Source: Candidatus Diapherotrites archaeon
Lineage (GTDB): Archaea; Iainarchaeota; Iainarchaeia; Iainarchaeales; 1-14-0-10-31-34
Assembly (NCBI GenBank): GCA_040755695.1
Contig: JBFMAK010000004.1
Span: forward strand, 1-34,111
Length of the DNA: 34,111 nucleotides
Reading direction: 5' to 3'
Both the position numbers and the translations under genes were made by a program. The notes under the pieces were generated by a model, which was not told the origin of the DNA, did no database searches, and was given only the letters and a program-made list of their open reading frames with translations. Below are positions 25,227 to 32,037 of this stretch, one piece after another. Within the stretch, counting starts at the first letter, position 1, and the number at the start of each line of letters is the position of its first letter.

Positions 25227-25535
25227 GTGGAATGGCATTGGTGGGACATGCTAAGGCCTGTAACAGAACACGCGGAAGCCTTGGACATATATACAAGATA
25301 CTTAGTTCTAATTTTTTCTTTCATAATTTTTGTAATAGCACTAAAAGCATACTTGAAGAAGAAAAACCAGAAACTGCTCTTAGTGCTAACAGCATTCACT
25401 TTATTCTTTGTGAGAGGCCTGCTGAGAGTTTTAGACTTGTACTTGAGCCCTGGAGACTTCTTCTCAAAGGCATCACAAAACGTATTCGAATTATTAATTC
25501 TATTGGCATTGGTGATGGCAATCTTCCGCAAGTAA
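25227..25535 (+). CDS. Small membrane protein of unknown function
   Basis: 102 residues with three hydrophobic segments (about 21-39, 48-66 and 82-99). The N-terminus is MEWHWWDMLRPVTEHAEALD. GTG at 25227 is chosen because GGAGGA (25215-25220) lies 6 nt upstream; a longer frame from 25056 would start before the TATA box. It is 10 bp upstream of a winged-helix regulator, and such pairs of small membrane protein and regulator occur in archaea. It could sense a membrane signal, but no evidence shows this. Confidence 0.7.
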   Translation: MEWHWWDMLRPVTEHAEALDIYTRYLVLIFSFIIFVIALKAYLKKKNQKLLLVLTAFTLFFVRGLLRVLDLYLSPGDFFSKASQNVFELLILLALVMAIFRK

Positions 25536-25545
25536 AGGTGCTCCA

Positions 25546-26085
25546 ATGCAATACCAAGACGAACTAGAACAATCACTGCAGCTGGAAACAAGAAAAAAAT
25601 TGTATGAAGCAATAGAAGAAAACCCAGGCCTGCATTTCAGAGAGCTTCAGAGAAGGGTGAACCTTGCCACAGGCAGCCTTCAATACCATCTTGAATTCCT
25701 CCAGAAAAAACATTTAGTGAGAATAGAAAAGCAAGGAAAATTCAACAGATACTACACTGTAAGGGGAAGGCAGTTCGGAGAAGACAGCAAACTCATGTCC
25801 ATCCTCAGGCAGGAAAGCATGAGAAAAATAATTGTTTTTTTGCTCCAGAAAAAAGGTGCAAACAACTCAAAAATAGCAGAAAACATAAGCCTCTCGCCCT
25901 CAACAACCTCATCCCACCTAAAAAAACTGATTGAACTGAATTTAATCCAAAAGAAAAAGAAAGGAAAAGAGAAAGTATACTACATCACAGAACCAGACAA
26001 GATAGCCTTAATGCTTGTTGAGTACAAGAAAAGCTTCCTGGACGAAATGGTGGAAGGGTTTGCAGACATCTGGCAGCAACTATAA
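25546..26085 (+). CDS. Two-domain winged-helix transcription regulator
   Basis: 179 residues with two winged-helix domains. The first (about 15-75) has LYEAIEENPGLHFRELQRRVNLATGSLQYHLEFLQKKHLV, the second (about 85-150) has RKIIVFLLQKKGANNSKIAENISLSPSTTSSHLKKLIELNLI; each carries a clear recognition helix. ArsR/MarR-like domains of this order act as archaeal repressors or activators. The start ATG follows AGGTG with 5 nt spacing. It likely forms an operon with the membrane protein and may control its own promoter and the divergent glycan operon through the ATTGTACCAA repeats; this is inference. Confidence 0.83.
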   Translation: MQYQDELEQSLQLETRKKLYEAIEENPGLHFRELQRRVNLATGSLQYHLEFLQKKHLVRIEKQGKFNRYYTVRGRQFGEDSKLMSILRQESMRKIIVFLLQKKGANNSKIAENISLSPSTTSSHLKKLIELNLIQKKKKGKEKVYYITEPDKIALMLVEYKKSFLDEMVEGFADIWQQL

Positions 26086-26099
26086 AAACAAAAAAAGAA

Positions 26100-26107
26100 T
26101 TTATAAA
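26100..26107 (+). promoter_or_regulatory. TATA box upstream of the tRNA-Asn locus
   Basis: TTTATAAA lies about 110 nt before the tRNA and 44 nt before the tRNA-like hairpin at 26144. Initiation near 26127-26130 would put the hairpin in the transcript leader. No closer box is seen for the tRNA. Confidence 0.5.
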
Positions 26108-26143
26108 CATTTTACACTAAACTTTCATATTAAAAAGAAAAAT

Positions 26144-26197
26144 GCCCTGGTAGCTCCAGCAGCCTTTTAAGAAAAGGCTGGCGAAAAGCTATCAGGC
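26144..26197 (+). ncRNA. Partial tRNA-Asn copy folding as a hairpin
   Basis: The first 13 bases (GCCCTGGTAGCTC) equal the 5' end of the tRNA-Asn at 26214. After a deletion of the D-loop, CAGCC and GGCTG of the tRNA recur, but split by TTTTAAGAAAA. The piece folds into a perfect 9-bp stem with a 3-nt loop (26160-26180), and the ends 26144-26155 and 26187-26197 pair with one bulge. It is either a decayed tRNA copy or a leader element. No anticodon or T-arm remains. Confidence 0.45.
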
Positions 26198-26213
26198 GAA
26201 AAACAGGCAAAGT

Positions 26214-26358
26214 GCCCTGGTAGCTCAGTGGTAGAGCAGCCGGCTGTTATTCCAAGCCTTTTTCTTTTTAGGAAAAAGAAAAAGTCTACGGTCTGTCCAA
26301 AAAGAAAAAACTTGGAGCCGGAACCGGCAGGTCGTCGGTTCGAGTCCGACCTAGGGCG
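26214..26358 (+). tRNA. tRNA-Asn (anticodon GTT) with intron 26250-26322
   Basis: The acceptor stem GCCCTGG pairs with CTAGGGC (26351-26357) with one G-U, the D-arm is GCTC-GAGC, and the T-arm is GTCGG-TTCGAGT-CCGAC. Removal of 73 bases joins CCGGCTGTTA to ACCGGC, giving loop CTGTTAA with anticodon GTT. The junctions fit a bulge-helix-bulge: 3-nt bulges TAT and GAA, a central 4-bp helix with one mismatch and one G-U, and an intron stem TCCAAG/CTTGGA. The intron holds a perfect 12-bp hairpin (26258-26284). No CCA is encoded. The 3' end is the integration site of the element that follows. Confidence 0.9.
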
Positions 26359-26361
26359 TAA
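26348..26361 (+). repeat. Left attachment site (attL) in tRNA-Asn 3' end
   Basis: GACCTAGGGCGTAA covers the last tRNA bases and three bases beyond. The same 14 bases recur at 32471-32484 in direct orientation. An intact tyrosine recombinase gene starts 58 bp downstream. This is the standard arrangement for integration into a tRNA gene. Confidence 0.8.
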
Positions 26362-26378
26362 CACCCACGGTATAAGAG

Positions 26379-26397
26379 CCCCAAAAACTTTTTATAT
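26379..26397 (+). repeat. Left terminal repeat with integrase promoter
   Basis: CCCCAAAAACTTTTTATAT differs at one base of 19 from the copy at 32373-32391. Its 3' part is a TATA-like box about 26 nt before the integrase ATG. It may also be an arm site bound by the recombinase. Confidence 0.5.
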
Positions 26398-26418
26398 TCC
26401 AAAGGGAGGGGTTCTTGT

Positions 26419-27678
26419 ATGGAGAACCGAATTGATATTCATAATTACAGGAAACGCTTGAATTGCGCTCTTTCTTGGATTAAGTCAAAAGCAAAGCTTA
26501 CCCCTGCTAACAGGACGCTTTTATTGAAGTGGTATGAGTGTTTGGTTAATGACGGATTGACTGTGCCTAGAATGGAGAAGCTTGTTTCTCAGGTTTGCAG
26601 GATCGGGGAATGGCTTGAAAAAGACTTTGAGAAGGCAGGACAGAATGACATTGAAAGGATCGTTTCAATCATTCAGTCTAACCAAAAGTATGCTGACTGG
26701 ACCAAGCACGACTACAAGGTTACCGTAAAAAAGTTTTGGAAGTGGTTAAACGGAAACAAGGAGCTGCCTGAAATAGTTAAATGGGTTTCCACTAGAATGG
26801 GAGTAAAGAACAGGATGATTCCAGAAGAACTGCTTACAGAAGAAGAGGTATTAAAATTGATTGACTGCTGTGATCATCCTCGCGACAAAGCCTTGACTGC
26901 TTTACTTTACGAGACTGGAGCCAGAATAGGGGAAATAGGTTCTATTAGATTGAAGCATTTGACTTTTAATGGCTGTGAAGGCCAGGTTGTCTTGAACGGC
27001 AAGACTGGAATGAGGAAAGTATTCATTGTTACCAGCGTTCCTTTCCTGAAGAAATGGATTGAACTGCATCCCAGAAGGAAAGACAAGGAAGCCCCGTTAT
27101 TTGTTCGAATTACTTCAGGCAAAGGCCAGGCAATGACCTATGCAGGAATAAAAAAGATTTTAGGCAATGCAATGAAAAAGTCTGGAGTAAACAAAAAGTA
27201 TAATCCTCACTTGTTCAGGCATTCGAGAGCCACTTATTTGGCTGGATACTTGACTGAAAGCCAATTAAATTATGTTATGGGATGGATTCAAGGAAGCGAG
27301 ATGGCTGCAACCTATGTTCACTTGAACGGAAAAGAAGTGAATGATGCTCTAAGGAGAATGTATGGCTTAGGAGAAGAAAAAAAGCTAGAGGAAAGCAAGT
27401 TTATTTCAAGGAAATGCCCTATATGCAATACAATGAATGAACCCAAAGCAGAATTATGCTGTAACTGCAGTAATCCTTTAACTTACAAGGCTGCAATAAA
27501 AAAGTTCCAGAAAACAGAAGATGAAAGGTTTGAAGAAATACTCAAAGAATTGTTCTGGGAGAAATTCAGAAACCAATTCAAAAACACTGTCTCACCAGAA
27601 GAAGCAAAACAACTAATAGAAGAAGCAGAAGAAAAAGCCCGTAGGACAAGAGAAAGTGAAAGCATTGCTGGAACGTAG
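26419..27678 (+). CDS. Tyrosine recombinase/integrase with C-terminal zinc ribbon
   Basis: 419 residues. A SAM-like core-binding domain (about 10-130) is followed by the catalytic domain with R169 (ETGARIGEI), K195 (NGKTG), H264 and R267 (HLFRHSR), W289 in the H/W position, and the nucleophile Y299 (ATYVHL). A zinc ribbon follows (C333, C336, C347, C350), then a charged helical tail of 65 residues. This order is known in archaeal integrases. All catalytic residues are present, so it should be active. The ATG lies in the 7-nt loop of a 6-bp inverted repeat (26410-26428), with GGGAGGGG just upstream. It surely drives integration of the element at tRNA-Asn. Confidence 0.93.
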   Translation: MENRIDIHNYRKRLNCALSWIKSKAKLTPANRTLLLKWYECLVNDGLTVPRMEKLVSQVCRIGEWLEKDFEKAGQNDIERIVSIIQSNQKYADWTKHDYKVTVKKFWKWLNGNKELPEIVKWVSTRMGVKNRMIPEELLTEEEVLKLIDCCDHPRDKALTALLYETGARIGEIGSIRLKHLTFNGCEGQVVLNGKTGMRKVFIVTSVPFLKKWIELHPRRKDKEAPLFVRITSGKGQAMTYAGIKKILGNAMKKSGVNKKYNPHLFRHSRATYLAGYLTESQLNYVMGWIQGSEMAATYVHLNGKEVNDALRRMYGLGEEKKLEESKFISRKCPICNTMNEPKAELCCNCSNPLTYKAAIKKFQKTEDERFEEILKELFWEKFRNQFKNTVSPEEAKQLIEEAEEKARRTRESESIAGT

Positions 27679-27734
27679 TGCCTAAAAGAAAACATTAAAG
27701 CAACAACATTTATCTTTCATTTTTTAGGCACTAC
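27675..27734 (+). terminator. 13-bp inverted repeat after the integrase
   Basis: GTAGTGCCTAAAA (27675-27687) and TTTTAGGCACTAC (27722-27734) are a perfect inverted repeat with a 34-nt loop. The integrase stop lies in the left arm, and ACTTTTTTG follows the right arm. It may end the integrase transcript. The long loop makes a protein-binding site an alternative. Confidence 0.4.
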
Positions 27735-27793
27735 AAAGACTTTTTTGTTGGGTGGGGTTTAAATTTATTTACTCTTATAATATAAATGTTTCT

Positions 27794-28198
27794 ATGCTGA
27801 AAGTAAAACCTACAACAACTTTGGAAAGAATTAATTTAAGCAGACAGCAAAAGAAAATAAATCCTTTAACTCCAATTGAATTCCTTGGAACAAAAAAGCA
27901 TCGCCAATGGATTTTTGGTTATAAAACTAGAAAAGGAGAGAAAATTCTTGAAGGACTGGGATTAACAAAATTGGGTTTGATTGACAAGAAAAGAGAAAAA
28001 TTCAAGTTAGGCGAATTTGAGGTCTGCTTAGATAAAGTTAAAGGAATTGGTTCTTTTGTTGAAGTTGAAACGCAGGGAAATACAAAGAATTGGAAGCAGA
28101 AGAGAATGGAATGCATTGAATTACTGAAAAAAATTGGCTTAAACGAAAAATCTCTTACTAATGAATTCTTGTGTGATATTGCTACAAGAAAAGTTTAA
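27794..28198 (+). CDS. C-terminal half of a CYTH-domain protein
   Basis: 134 residues from ATG at 27794; a GTG at 27752 is ruled out because it precedes a TATA-like box (27758-27767) that lies about 30 nt before the ATG. From about residue 45 it matches the C-terminal half of class IV adenylate cyclase/thiamine-triphosphatase (CYTH) proteins: GLIDKKREKFKLGEFEVCLDKVKGIGSFVEVE, then a helical end. The first half lacks the hallmark ExExK motif and instead has an unrelated basic stretch. CYTH enzymes use triphosphates, but without the first beta half the tunnel is incomplete. It may be a remnant or a repurposed fragment. Confidence 0.62.
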   Translation: MLKVKPTTTLERINLSRQQKKINPLTPIEFLGTKKHRQWIFGYKTRKGEKILEGLGLTKLGLIDKKREKFKLGEFEVCLDKVKGIGSFVEVETQGNTKNWKQKRMECIELLKKIGLNEKSLTNEFLCDIATRKV

Positions 28199-28199
28199 T

Positions 28200-29030
28200 T
28201 TATTCCAAGTGTTTTTTCAGTTTTTCTTTGAGGAAGTTTGCAAGGACAGGATTGTATGCTGTTAACAAGATTATTTCTGTTTTTTTGTCGAAAAACTTCT
28301 TGTTGAATTCAACTAAATCCAGTTTTTTTATGCTTTGAGTTTTAGAGTAAATTTCTTCAAGGCCATCCATTAAGGTTTTCTCAAAGAAAGATTGAACGAC
28401 ATAATTTCCGTAAATGCTGAAACTGTAAGTGTCATCGAATTCTTTGCTTACGCCAACCTTTTCCCCCAGTCTTTTAAGGTAATTAATGCAGTATTTATCC
28501 AAAGGGTATTTGTCGCTGCACACAACAATTTTTTCTGTTTTGGTGGAAGAAGAGTAATCAATTATTTTTTCTGTGTGAATCAAAGGAAACCATACATGTT
28601 TTACGTAAGAATAAAATTCTTTTTCTTGGCTCATAAAACTTAATAGCAGGTCATCCAATTCCTTTATTGAATTCAGTTTGTTCACTACTACATGAGAGTC
28701 TGAATCGCTTAAGTACAAGAGTTTTTTCAGCAAATTCTTCTCTTTGGAGTATTTTAATTCAATGTTGTTGATGAAGCTTTTAACTGAACTGATCCAAGTA
28801 GGACTTATGCGGAAATTCTTTTCGGTTTTCTCCAGAACGCCAGCTCCAAGCAATTGCAGTACAGTTTTATGCACTGCCTGATAAGTTACATTAAGGCCGT
28901 GCTCTTTCAGGATCCTGTGATGAATTTGTTTTACGGTTAAAGGGAAATCAAAAGATAAAATGTAAATAATTAGGTCTTTAGCCTTCTTGCCTTCCCCTTC
29001 AATTCTAGGCAAAACAATTTTTATAGACAT
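28200..29030 (-). CDS. Winged-helix regulator with unknown C-terminal domain
   Basis: 276 residues. The N-terminal part (about 20-80) is winged-helix: FPLTVKQIHHRILKEHGLNVTYQAVHKTVLQLLGAGVLEKTE. The rest (about 90-276) is a mixed alpha/beta domain with KIVVCSDKYPLDKYCINYLKRLGEKVGV, which could sense a ligand or be a degraded PLD-like TrmB effector part. It is not assigned to a family. It ends one base after the CYTH-like gene in the opposite sense and diverges from the TrmB-like gene. It may control genes of the element. Confidence 0.68.
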   Translation of the reverse strand: MSIKIVLPRIEGEGKKAKDLIIYILSFDFPLTVKQIHHRILKEHGLNVTYQAVHKTVLQLLGAGVLEKTEKNFRISPTWISSVKSFINNIELKYSKEKNLLKKLLYLSDSDSHVVVNKLNSIKELDDLLLSFMSQEKEFYSYVKHVWFPLIHTEKIIDYSSSTKTEKIVVCSDKYPLDKYCINYLKRLGEKVGVSKEFDDTYSFSIYGNYVVQSFFEKTLMDGLEEIYSKTQSIKKLDLVEFNKKFFDKKTEIILLTAYNPVLANFLKEKLKKHLE

Positions 29031-29198
29031 AAAAAGACTTGTACATAAAAGAATTTAAAAAAGCAACTTATTAGTTGAATTCCTTTCTACTTTAATTATA
29101 TTAACTGCATTTGAAGAGTATTATTTATTTGGTGGGATTTTAAAGGCTGAGATAATTGGCCTTTGAGTTATTGTCTTCCGGCGGGGTGTTTTCTTGTA

Positions 29199-29726
29199 AT
29201 GGAAGGGGAACTAGAGGAAATTAGGGATGTATTGAATTTTTATGATTCAAGGTTTGATCGAAGCCACGCTAAAATTTATTTGTGTTTGCTTTCAGGCGAA
29301 GTAAAGACAGGAAAACAGGTTGTAGAGGAAACAGGATTATACAAGCAGACCACCTACAATTACTTGAATCAGTTAATTAAGACAGAGCTGGTTAAGAAAA
29401 CTAAAAGCATTCCAGCACATTTTTTTATTGAGAACCCTTTAAGGGAATTAAACTATTTTTTGACTCAGTACCTTAAAAAGCAAACGAAATTAATTGAAGA
29501 AAAAAAAGCTGTATTAAAGGAGATAATCAATCACAAAAACAGTGAATTCAACGAGCACTGGGAAATCAAAGCAAAAGAAGACAGCATAACAATAATAGAC
29601 AAAAAAGAAAACAGGGCTTTAAGCGACAAATTTGAGGCAAGACAAGTAAAAGAAACAATAGAAAAATTCATTAAATCATTACCAGAAGAAAACAAATACC
29701 TGATAGCATACGCAAGAAAAAGATAA
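29199..29726 (+). CDS. TrmB-like HTH protein
   Basis: 175 residues from ATG at 29199; an in-frame TTG at 29163 would add an unlikely Cys-rich tail. The N-terminal 75 residues match a TrmB-type helix-turn-helix: RSHAKIYLCLLSGEVKTGKQVVEETGLYKQTTYNYLNQLIKTELVKKT, then PAHFFIENPLRELN. A helical linker (about 90-130) leads to a short C-terminal part too small for the usual sugar-binding domain. It is probably a DNA-binding regulator that dimerises through the linker. It diverges from the winged-helix gene upstream. Confidence 0.75.
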   Translation: MEGELEEIRDVLNFYDSRFDRSHAKIYLCLLSGEVKTGKQVVEETGLYKQTTYNYLNQLIKTELVKKTKSIPAHFFIENPLRELNYFLTQYLKKQTKLIEEKKAVLKEIINHKNSEFNEHWEIKAKEDSITIIDKKENRALSDKFEARQVKETIEKFIKSLPEENKYLIAYARKR

Positions 29727-29729
29727 TAA

Positions 29730-30155
29730 TTAGGGTTCTTCTATTGGATGGCCCAAACAAGGCTCCTTGAAAGTCTTTGAAACAATGTACTGGCACATGT
29801 TTTTGTCATTGTTTTTCACGGCAAAATCAAGGTAACATCTATCTTTTAGGGCTTGAGAGTTTAGAATCTCGCATTGCGAATAATTAGTAATTATTGACAT
29901 TTTGTCAACACAGGTGTTTTCAAAACAACTGCAACCGTAACTCTGCCCATCGCACATTGCTCCAATCAAAGAATTAAAGACGTCACCAAAAGTAAATGAA
30001 CCCTTGCCCCCGCAACCCCTACACATTTTAAGCTCACAATCAGAATCTTTATTGCAATACCTTGAGGAAGACTCTAATAAGCCCCCAGCAATAATAATTA
30101 AAACAATCAAAACAAACCCTACAACAATAACTATTTTTGCTTTTTTTTCAATCAT
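29730..30155 (-). CDS. Cys-rich membrane-anchored exported protein
   Basis: 141 residues. An N-terminal hydrophobic anchor (IVIVVGFVLIVLIIIAGG) is followed by a domain with 12 cysteines, among them CNKDSDC, CRGCGG and CSCFENTC. The spacing suggests disulfides outside the cell. It is like Cys-rich proteins seen in DPANN archaea, but no named family is recognised. A perfect inverted repeat ACCTAT-ACAC-ATAGGT lies 16 bp before its ATG. It stops 4 bp from the TrmB-like gene, which reads the other way. Confidence 0.66.
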   Translation of the reverse strand: MIEKKAKIVIVVGFVLIVLIIIAGGLLESSSRYCNKDSDCELKMCRGCGGKGSFTFGDVFNSLIGAMCDGQSYGCSCFENTCVDKMSIITNYSQCEILNSQALKDRCYLDFAVKNNDKNMCQYIVSKTFKEPCLGHPIEEP

Positions 30156-30170
30156 TAATTATTATCTACT

Positions 30171-30186
30171 ACCTATACACATAGGT
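30171..30186. promoter_or_regulatory. Palindrome near the start of the Cys-rich gene
   Basis: ACCTATACACATAGGT is a 6-bp inverted repeat with a 4-bp spacer, 16 bp before the minus-strand ATG at 30155. It could be an operator for a regulator of the element. Confidence 0.35.
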
Positions 30187-30331
30187 TAAATTAATAAAAA
30201 TATTCTTTTTTTCATTTATTTTTTTAGAAAAAATAGCTTGCATATTTTATTAGTAACTTCGTTGATTAGCGTAAGCATTTCTTTAAGTATTCTTTCTTAC
30301 TTATTTTTATTGTTTCTGTTGGGGGAACTTA

Positions 30332-30916
30332 TTGATTTTCAATAATAAATTATTAATAATGGGATTCATTTTTATTCTGTTTTTTGGATTAGGTCATGCT
30401 GTTTATTCTTTGGTTGACAATGGTTCTTTTGAAGAAGGATGTAAACCCAATAGTGAATTTAATAATTGTTTAATTGAAAATTCTGATCCTATTGATTGGT
30501 CTTATTCTAGTACTATTGATGGTTGTAGGTTTTATGTAGCAAGTGATACTAAAGGCTACATTTCATCTACAAAGTGCAATGGATTTCACACTCATGGAAC
30601 TTATTGCTGGACATCTCTTCCGTATTGGAATGCCCCCGCATCATGTGAGTACTGGAGTGATTACTTTAAACTAGAAGAGGGGGGAATATTACTTTTCGAC
30701 CTTAATGTGCAGGCCATGACTGATTGTAATCAATGCATTGGTCACATAGGGCTCAGTATAGGAACAATTGCTAACCAAGACATGAATACTTATTATTGCC
30801 AAAATTACGAACAAGTTTTCTATAATGAAAAAATAATTGTTGTTTTTTGGAGCAACATTAATTCTATTATTGGTTATGGGGTGCACTCAGCAAACAGGAC
30901 AAGTTGTATTAACTAA
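30332..30916 (+). CDS. Secreted Cys-rich protein, possibly carbohydrate-binding
   Basis: 194 residues. From TTG at 30332 a typical signal peptide is read (KLLIMGFIFILFFGLGHA, cleavage near HA-V); GGGGG lies 6 nt upstream. The mature part starts YSLVDNGSFEEGCK, like the first strand of CBM/DUF642-type jelly rolls (NGSFE-G with a later DWSY), and has about 11 cysteines. A role in binding glycans is a weak inference. The last 80 bp overlap the following lipoprotein gene in another frame, and its C-terminal residues (WSNINSIIGYGVHS) are not beta-like, so the end may be an artefact of truncation. Confidence 0.55.
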   Translation: MIFNNKLLIMGFIFILFFGLGHAVYSLVDNGSFEEGCKPNSEFNNCLIENSDPIDWSYSSTIDGCRFYVASDTKGYISSTKCNGFHTHGTYCWTSLPYWNAPASCEYWSDYFKLEEGGILLFDLNVQAMTDCNQCIGHIGLSIGTIANQDMNTYYCQNYEQVFYNEKIIVVFWSNINSIIGYGVHSANRTSCIN

Positions 30917-31778
30917 CTCTAATAAACAAATGCATGTTTGTTCAACCGGGGATGTTGTCTCTAATCCTGCCCTTTGCCCTACTGTGACGGCTCAGCAAAC
31001 TGAAGAACCAAAAGTAGGTAATGATGGTGCATTAACTGAAACGCCTCAAAGCGAATTCAAAGTTTCCGAAGTTTTAGACGGCGATTCTATTGTTTTGGAA
31101 AATGGTAGCGAAGTGCGACTAATTGGCATCAATGCCTCTGAAGCTGGCCAGCAATGTTACAGTGAGGCAAAAAGCAAATTGGAAGAGCTTGTGAAAGGAA
31201 AAACTGTTCGCTTGGAAAAAGACATTTCAAATAAAGACCAGTATGAACGCCAATTAAGGTATGTTTATGTCGGCAACGTTTTTGTAAACAAGGAGATGGT
31301 GCGACTTGGTTATGCAACTGCTTACGAATATCCACCAGATACTAAATACTCACCACAGATAGCCCAAGCAGAGAAAGAAGCAAAGCAAAACAAGGGCTGC
31401 CTGTGGCAAACCTCTGAAGCAAATTACATTAAGGACAAGTGTATTCAAATCATGAATTTTCATTTCAATGCTTCAGGTAATGATAACTATAATTTGAATG
31501 ATGAATATGTTTCCTTCAAAAATGCTTGTGCCTATCCTATTGAAATGAGTGGCTGGTCAATAAAAGATGAAGCAACTAATACATACACCTTCCCTTCTTT
31601 CATCCTTAAGCCAAATTCCATATTTACTTTATACACTGGTTCTGGAACGAATACCGAAACACAACTGTTTTGGAGGAGAAGCGGTTATGCTGTCTGGAAC
31701 AATACGGGAGACACTATGTATGTGAGGAATTCAAGTGGGGGTTTAGTGCTAAATTATAGCTATGCAGGATACGATTAA
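30837..31778 (+). CDS. Lipoprotein nuclease: SNase domain plus lamin-tail domain
   Basis: 313 residues. The signal MLFFGATLILLLVMGC has a lipobox with C16. The staphylococcal-nuclease (SNase) domain (about 73-192) has VLDGDSIVL (D81, D83), R94, E102 and R138 (QYERQLRY), matching D19/D21, R35, E43 and R87 of the S. aureus enzyme. D40 is Asn (N99) and T41 is Ala (A100). A lamin-tail domain (about 205-313) follows: YVSFKNACAYPIEMSGWSIKDE and TGSGTNTETQLFWRRSGYAVW. It should cut nucleic acids outside the cell, perhaps to scavenge nucleotides. The start is TTG at 30837, within the end of the previous gene. Confidence 0.87.
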   Translation: MLFFGATLILLLVMGCTQQTGQVVLTNSNKQMHVCSTGDVVSNPALCPTVTAQQTEEPKVGNDGALTETPQSEFKVSEVLDGDSIVLENGSEVRLIGINASEAGQQCYSEAKSKLEELVKGKTVRLEKDISNKDQYERQLRYVYVGNVFVNKEMVRLGYATAYEYPPDTKYSPQIAQAEKEAKQNKGCLWQTSEANYIKDKCIQIMNFHFNASGNDNYNLNDEYVSFKNACAYPIEMSGWSIKDEATNTYTFPSFILKPNSIFTLYTGSGTNTETQLFWRRSGYAVWNNTGDTMYVRNSSGGLVLNYSYAGYD

Positions 31779-31861
31779 ATAAACTGGGCTTAAAATAAGT
31801 GTTTTGTTTCTTCTCATCTTTTTTTGCCTTCTTTTTTAAGCTTTAAATAAAGGAGTAAAAT

Positions 31862-31972
31862 GTGCAAAAAAATGAACTCCTACTGAAAGTCTTACGCCAC
31901 AATATGGTTGTTGTAATTCACGAAATGTATGAACTCAGAATAGAAGCAAAATTTAGAAACAATATATCTTAA
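31862..31972 (+). CDS. Possible 36-residue small protein
   Basis: GTG at 31862 is 6 nt after GGAG (31852-31855), and a TTTAAATA box lies just before. The 36 codons end at TAA 31970-31972. The peptide is amphipathic (LLLKVLRHNMVVVIHEMYELRIEAKFRNN). It is too short to be sure, but the signals fit a real gene. Confidence 0.28.
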   Translation: MQKNELLLKVLRHNMVVVIHEMYELRIEAKFRNNIS

Positions 31973-31997
31973 AAACCACATATTTAAATATCTTACT

Positions 31998-32007
31998 ATT
32001 TATATAA
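31998..32007 (+). promoter_or_regulatory. TATA box for the small HTH-like gene
   Basis: ATTTATATAA lies about 35 nt before the ATG at 32038. GGGGGGTGGA just before the ATG can serve as ribosome site. A 12-bp palindrome ATATTTAAATAT (31980-31991) lies just upstream and could be an operator. Confidence 0.45.
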
Positions 32008-32037
32008 CTATATAACAAACTACTGGGGGGTGGAATT

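Noticed and set aside
25091-25612. A 173-residue minus-strand frame
   Set aside because: It is antisense to the membrane protein and regulator genes and has no domain or start signal.
26167-26364. A minus-strand frame across the tRNA gene
   Set aside because: It contains the reverse complement of the tRNA and its intron; no gene would keep that.
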